Origin: Thermococcus sp. P6
Lineage (GTDB): Archaea; Methanobacteriota_B; Thermococci; Thermococcales; Thermococcaceae
DNA length: 64,000 nucleotides
Direction of reading: 5' to 3'
Assembly (NCBI RefSeq): GCF_002214525.1
Contig: NZ_CP015104.1
Location: forward strand, 744,001 to 808,000
In this document: positions 63,801 through 64,000 of the stretch, one piece after another
Layout of the letters: every line of letters starts with the position of its first letter
Numbering within the stretch: position 1 is the first letter of the stretch
The notes under the pieces: generated by a model
Told to the model about the DNA's origin: nothing
What the model saw: the letters and a program-made list of their open reading frames with translations, nothing else
Database searches by the model: none
Program-made: the position numbers and the translations under genes

Positions 63801-64000
63801 TCCCTTCTGTACCTTCAACGTCATTCCAGAGCTGTACAGGGACAAGGTGCAGGCCCAGTTCAGCTACTCGTGGGACGAATGGAAGGCCCTGCATCCGGAC
63901 TGGGACTACAAAAAGGACAAGTACATCAGGACCAAGGAGTTCGTCGAGAGGATGAAGAAGAGCGAGCTCTACAGGAAGACCTACATCGACATCGAGGACT
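60895..64000 (+). CDS. tes: Radical SAM protein, probably tetraether lipid synthase, interrupted by an intein (partial at window end)
   Basis: GTG 60895 follows GGAGGG by 6 bases and opens a frame still open at 64000. The host part belongs to COG1964. Residues include C59 (SLCPE), C83 (KRCPEG), C123/C127/C130 (CPLDCGLCSRH) and the radical SAM motif C148-x3-C152-x2-C155. After the intein come TGGEPTLRDDL, LNTDGIKLAF, CGAATYVF and RCVIHYAMPDGRIVPFCTF with further cysteines for extra clusters. In T. kodakarensis the Tes gene (GDGT-forming) lies near ligase and pantoate kinase, as here. Other COG1964 functions remain possible. Confidence 0.72.
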   Translation, partial: MEGSAGEVPSGEKEFEHLTKRIREVIEFPEISEDEFNEMMKRASRAYGGPLPHRTYSLCPETRRVVPALVWEKDGRVWITKRCPEGMITGLYYEDVEQYYWFQKWKFDFKITSSNVENTGANCPLDCGLCSRHRSHTSLLNIVLTNRCNLSCWYCFPKDEEAVFKVKDRVSILKFEDLARRFSFENKVEIDGFKGEYSTPDDIYVLTFEDGLSKWTRLTKFLRRKHEGKILRIRTKTGRTLRVTPEHKVFVHVDGKLVKKRADELEPGDELISTWRIPEKDGTYTIDLIEAFKALPEEEKEKTYVRGIKEIDLSPLKEEYGDRIYSWKGQDSMPLSAFYRLKVSGDFRLGRDATDHELPSKLEITPSFARLIGYFVSDGHYTDKDVRITVGHDDVERDILSILEELGVPHSILQAEGKAKQIVIGSRLMRLVFKYALGIPEKAENKRLPRDFLSYPQEVRRALLSGLLNGDGYVVRGERHLNVGYASVSRGLIRDILYLLASFGIFARVYTVEKEKVKGANHDLYRVYVAGKDLERLVEIVELREGHRKRLGDVGERKPARITKVSDFYLDPVEGIEEEEYSGYVYDVEVENPGHSFVASDGLLVSNCFFYAKEGQPIYEPTLEQIRMMLRNAKKEEPIGANAVQFTGGEPTLRDDLIEIIKIAREEGYDHVQLNTDGIKLAFEPELVKKIREAGVNTLYMSYDGMTPQTNWKNHWEVPLIFENVRKAGGPGIVLVPTTIRNVNDHELGAIINFALNNLDIVRGVNFQPISLVGRVPKKERQRFRITIPGAIKRIEEQTHGAIAKGDWYPIPIAGHIARFFEAFSGSRYYMTSHFACGAATYVFLDREKKRVVPISRFLDVDGFVEYLESKAEEIEGWKKMGKLRKLKLGAEIFMKFRSFYDEKYAPKGLGVLDLIKNAFIHGNYDALGKFHTNALFLGMMHFMDEYNYDVERVERCVIHYAMPDGRIVPFCTFNVIPELYRDKVQAQFSYSWDEWKALHPDWDYKKDKYIRTKEFVERMKKSELYRKTYIDIED
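61357..62715 (+). other. Intein with LAGLIDADG endonuclease, inserted at the third cysteine of the radical SAM motif
   Basis: 453 residues in frame. C1 (block A: CFPKDEEAVF) is followed by block B RVTPEHKVFV with T90 and H93. The two LAGLIDADG motifs are LIGYFVSDG (217-225) and LSGLLNGDG (310-318), with acidic D224 and D317. Block F is YDVEVENPGHSFV with H441, and block G is LLVSN ending in N453. The next codon is Cys, which restores the host CNLSCWYC-F. The penultimate residue is Ser452 instead of the usual His. Splicing follows from established intein chemistry; it has not been tested here. Confidence 0.93.

Noticed and set aside
62863-63894. 343-codon minus-strand open frame opposite the radical SAM gene
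   Set aside because: Shadow frame; the plus strand encodes a recognisable radical SAM C-terminal domain.
1-64000. CRISPR array, rRNA operon or replication origin
   Set aside because: I saw no regularly spaced direct repeats, no rRNA sequence and no cluster of ORB-like repeats or cdc6 gene.

Overview
The window is a 64 kb piece of a hyperthermophilic euryarchaeal chromosome, almost certainly a Thermococcus. The evidence is the gene set: paired 2-ketoisovalerate and pyruvate ferredoxin oxidoreductases sharing one gamma subunit, tungsten GAPOR, class V FBPase, TFE, LrpA, archaeal DNA ligase, pantoate kinase, carbamate-kinase-like CPK, ArcS and an Mbh-like Mrp module. Promoters are archaeal (TATA-like boxes about 25 bp before the start, many genes apparently leaderless), tRNAs have genome-encoded CCA, and genes are densely packed with short overlaps.

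Layout. 0-6.6 kb: serA fragment, DUF47 protein, ketopantoate reductase, Ogt, a TPR membrane protein, NAC, a CPDC exported protein, HflX, and a PiT phosphate transporter with a palindrome in its promoter. 6.7-12.4 kb: porG-vorDAB and porDAB, the tandemly duplicated 2-oxoacid oxidoreductases. 12.5-22.3 kb: housekeeping and regulatory genes (Mrp/NBP35, DUF2110, TFE, PfkB kinase, ACT regulator, acylphosphatase, DUF99, tandem Usp, GcvT, EamA) and a box C/D sRNA gene. 22.3-30.8 kb: intron-bearing tRNA-Trp, then a central-carbon block of fbp, glpK, a three-gene glycerol-3-phosphate dehydrogenase operon and gor. Likely Tgr (TrmBL1) sites lie upstream of the TATA at fbp and downstream of it at gor, the arrangement expected for opposite control of gluconeogenesis and glycolysis. 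30.9-36.8 kb: a phytoene-desaturase-like oxidoreductase, CPK, a Clp-fold protease, a coiled-coil protein and ArcS.

36.9-43.9 kb is the most accessory-looking part. A six-gene minus-strand operon encodes a small secreted aromatic-rich protein, a membrane-anchored ectodomain protein, a PEGA-domain protein whose C-terminal anchor has been frameshifted, and an ABC exporter (permease, small membrane protein, ATPase). It is divergent from a DUF2079 membrane protein and followed by an internally deleted insertion sequence with intact 17-bp inverted ends. I recognise no described system here; a secretion or export function for the small protein is inference.

44-53 kb returns to core genes: DUF2103, an SFM1-like SPOUT protein, a methyltransferase, tRNA-Gly(CCC), LrpA, a COG2265 RNA methyltransferase, PyrE, a PrsW-like protease, DNA ligase, pantoate kinase, and a second ABC-2 exporter preceded by an unlisted 30-residue membrane peptide. 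53-60 kb is ion transport: an NhaC antiporter, an AbrB-ACT regulator and an eight-gene Mrp/MbhA-H antiporter module with no hydrogenase genes. The window ends with a family 4 uracil-DNA glycosylase, a small helical protein and a radical SAM protein (probably tetraether lipid synthase, Tes). The latter is interrupted by a 453-residue intein placed exactly at the third cysteine of its CxxxCxxC motif.
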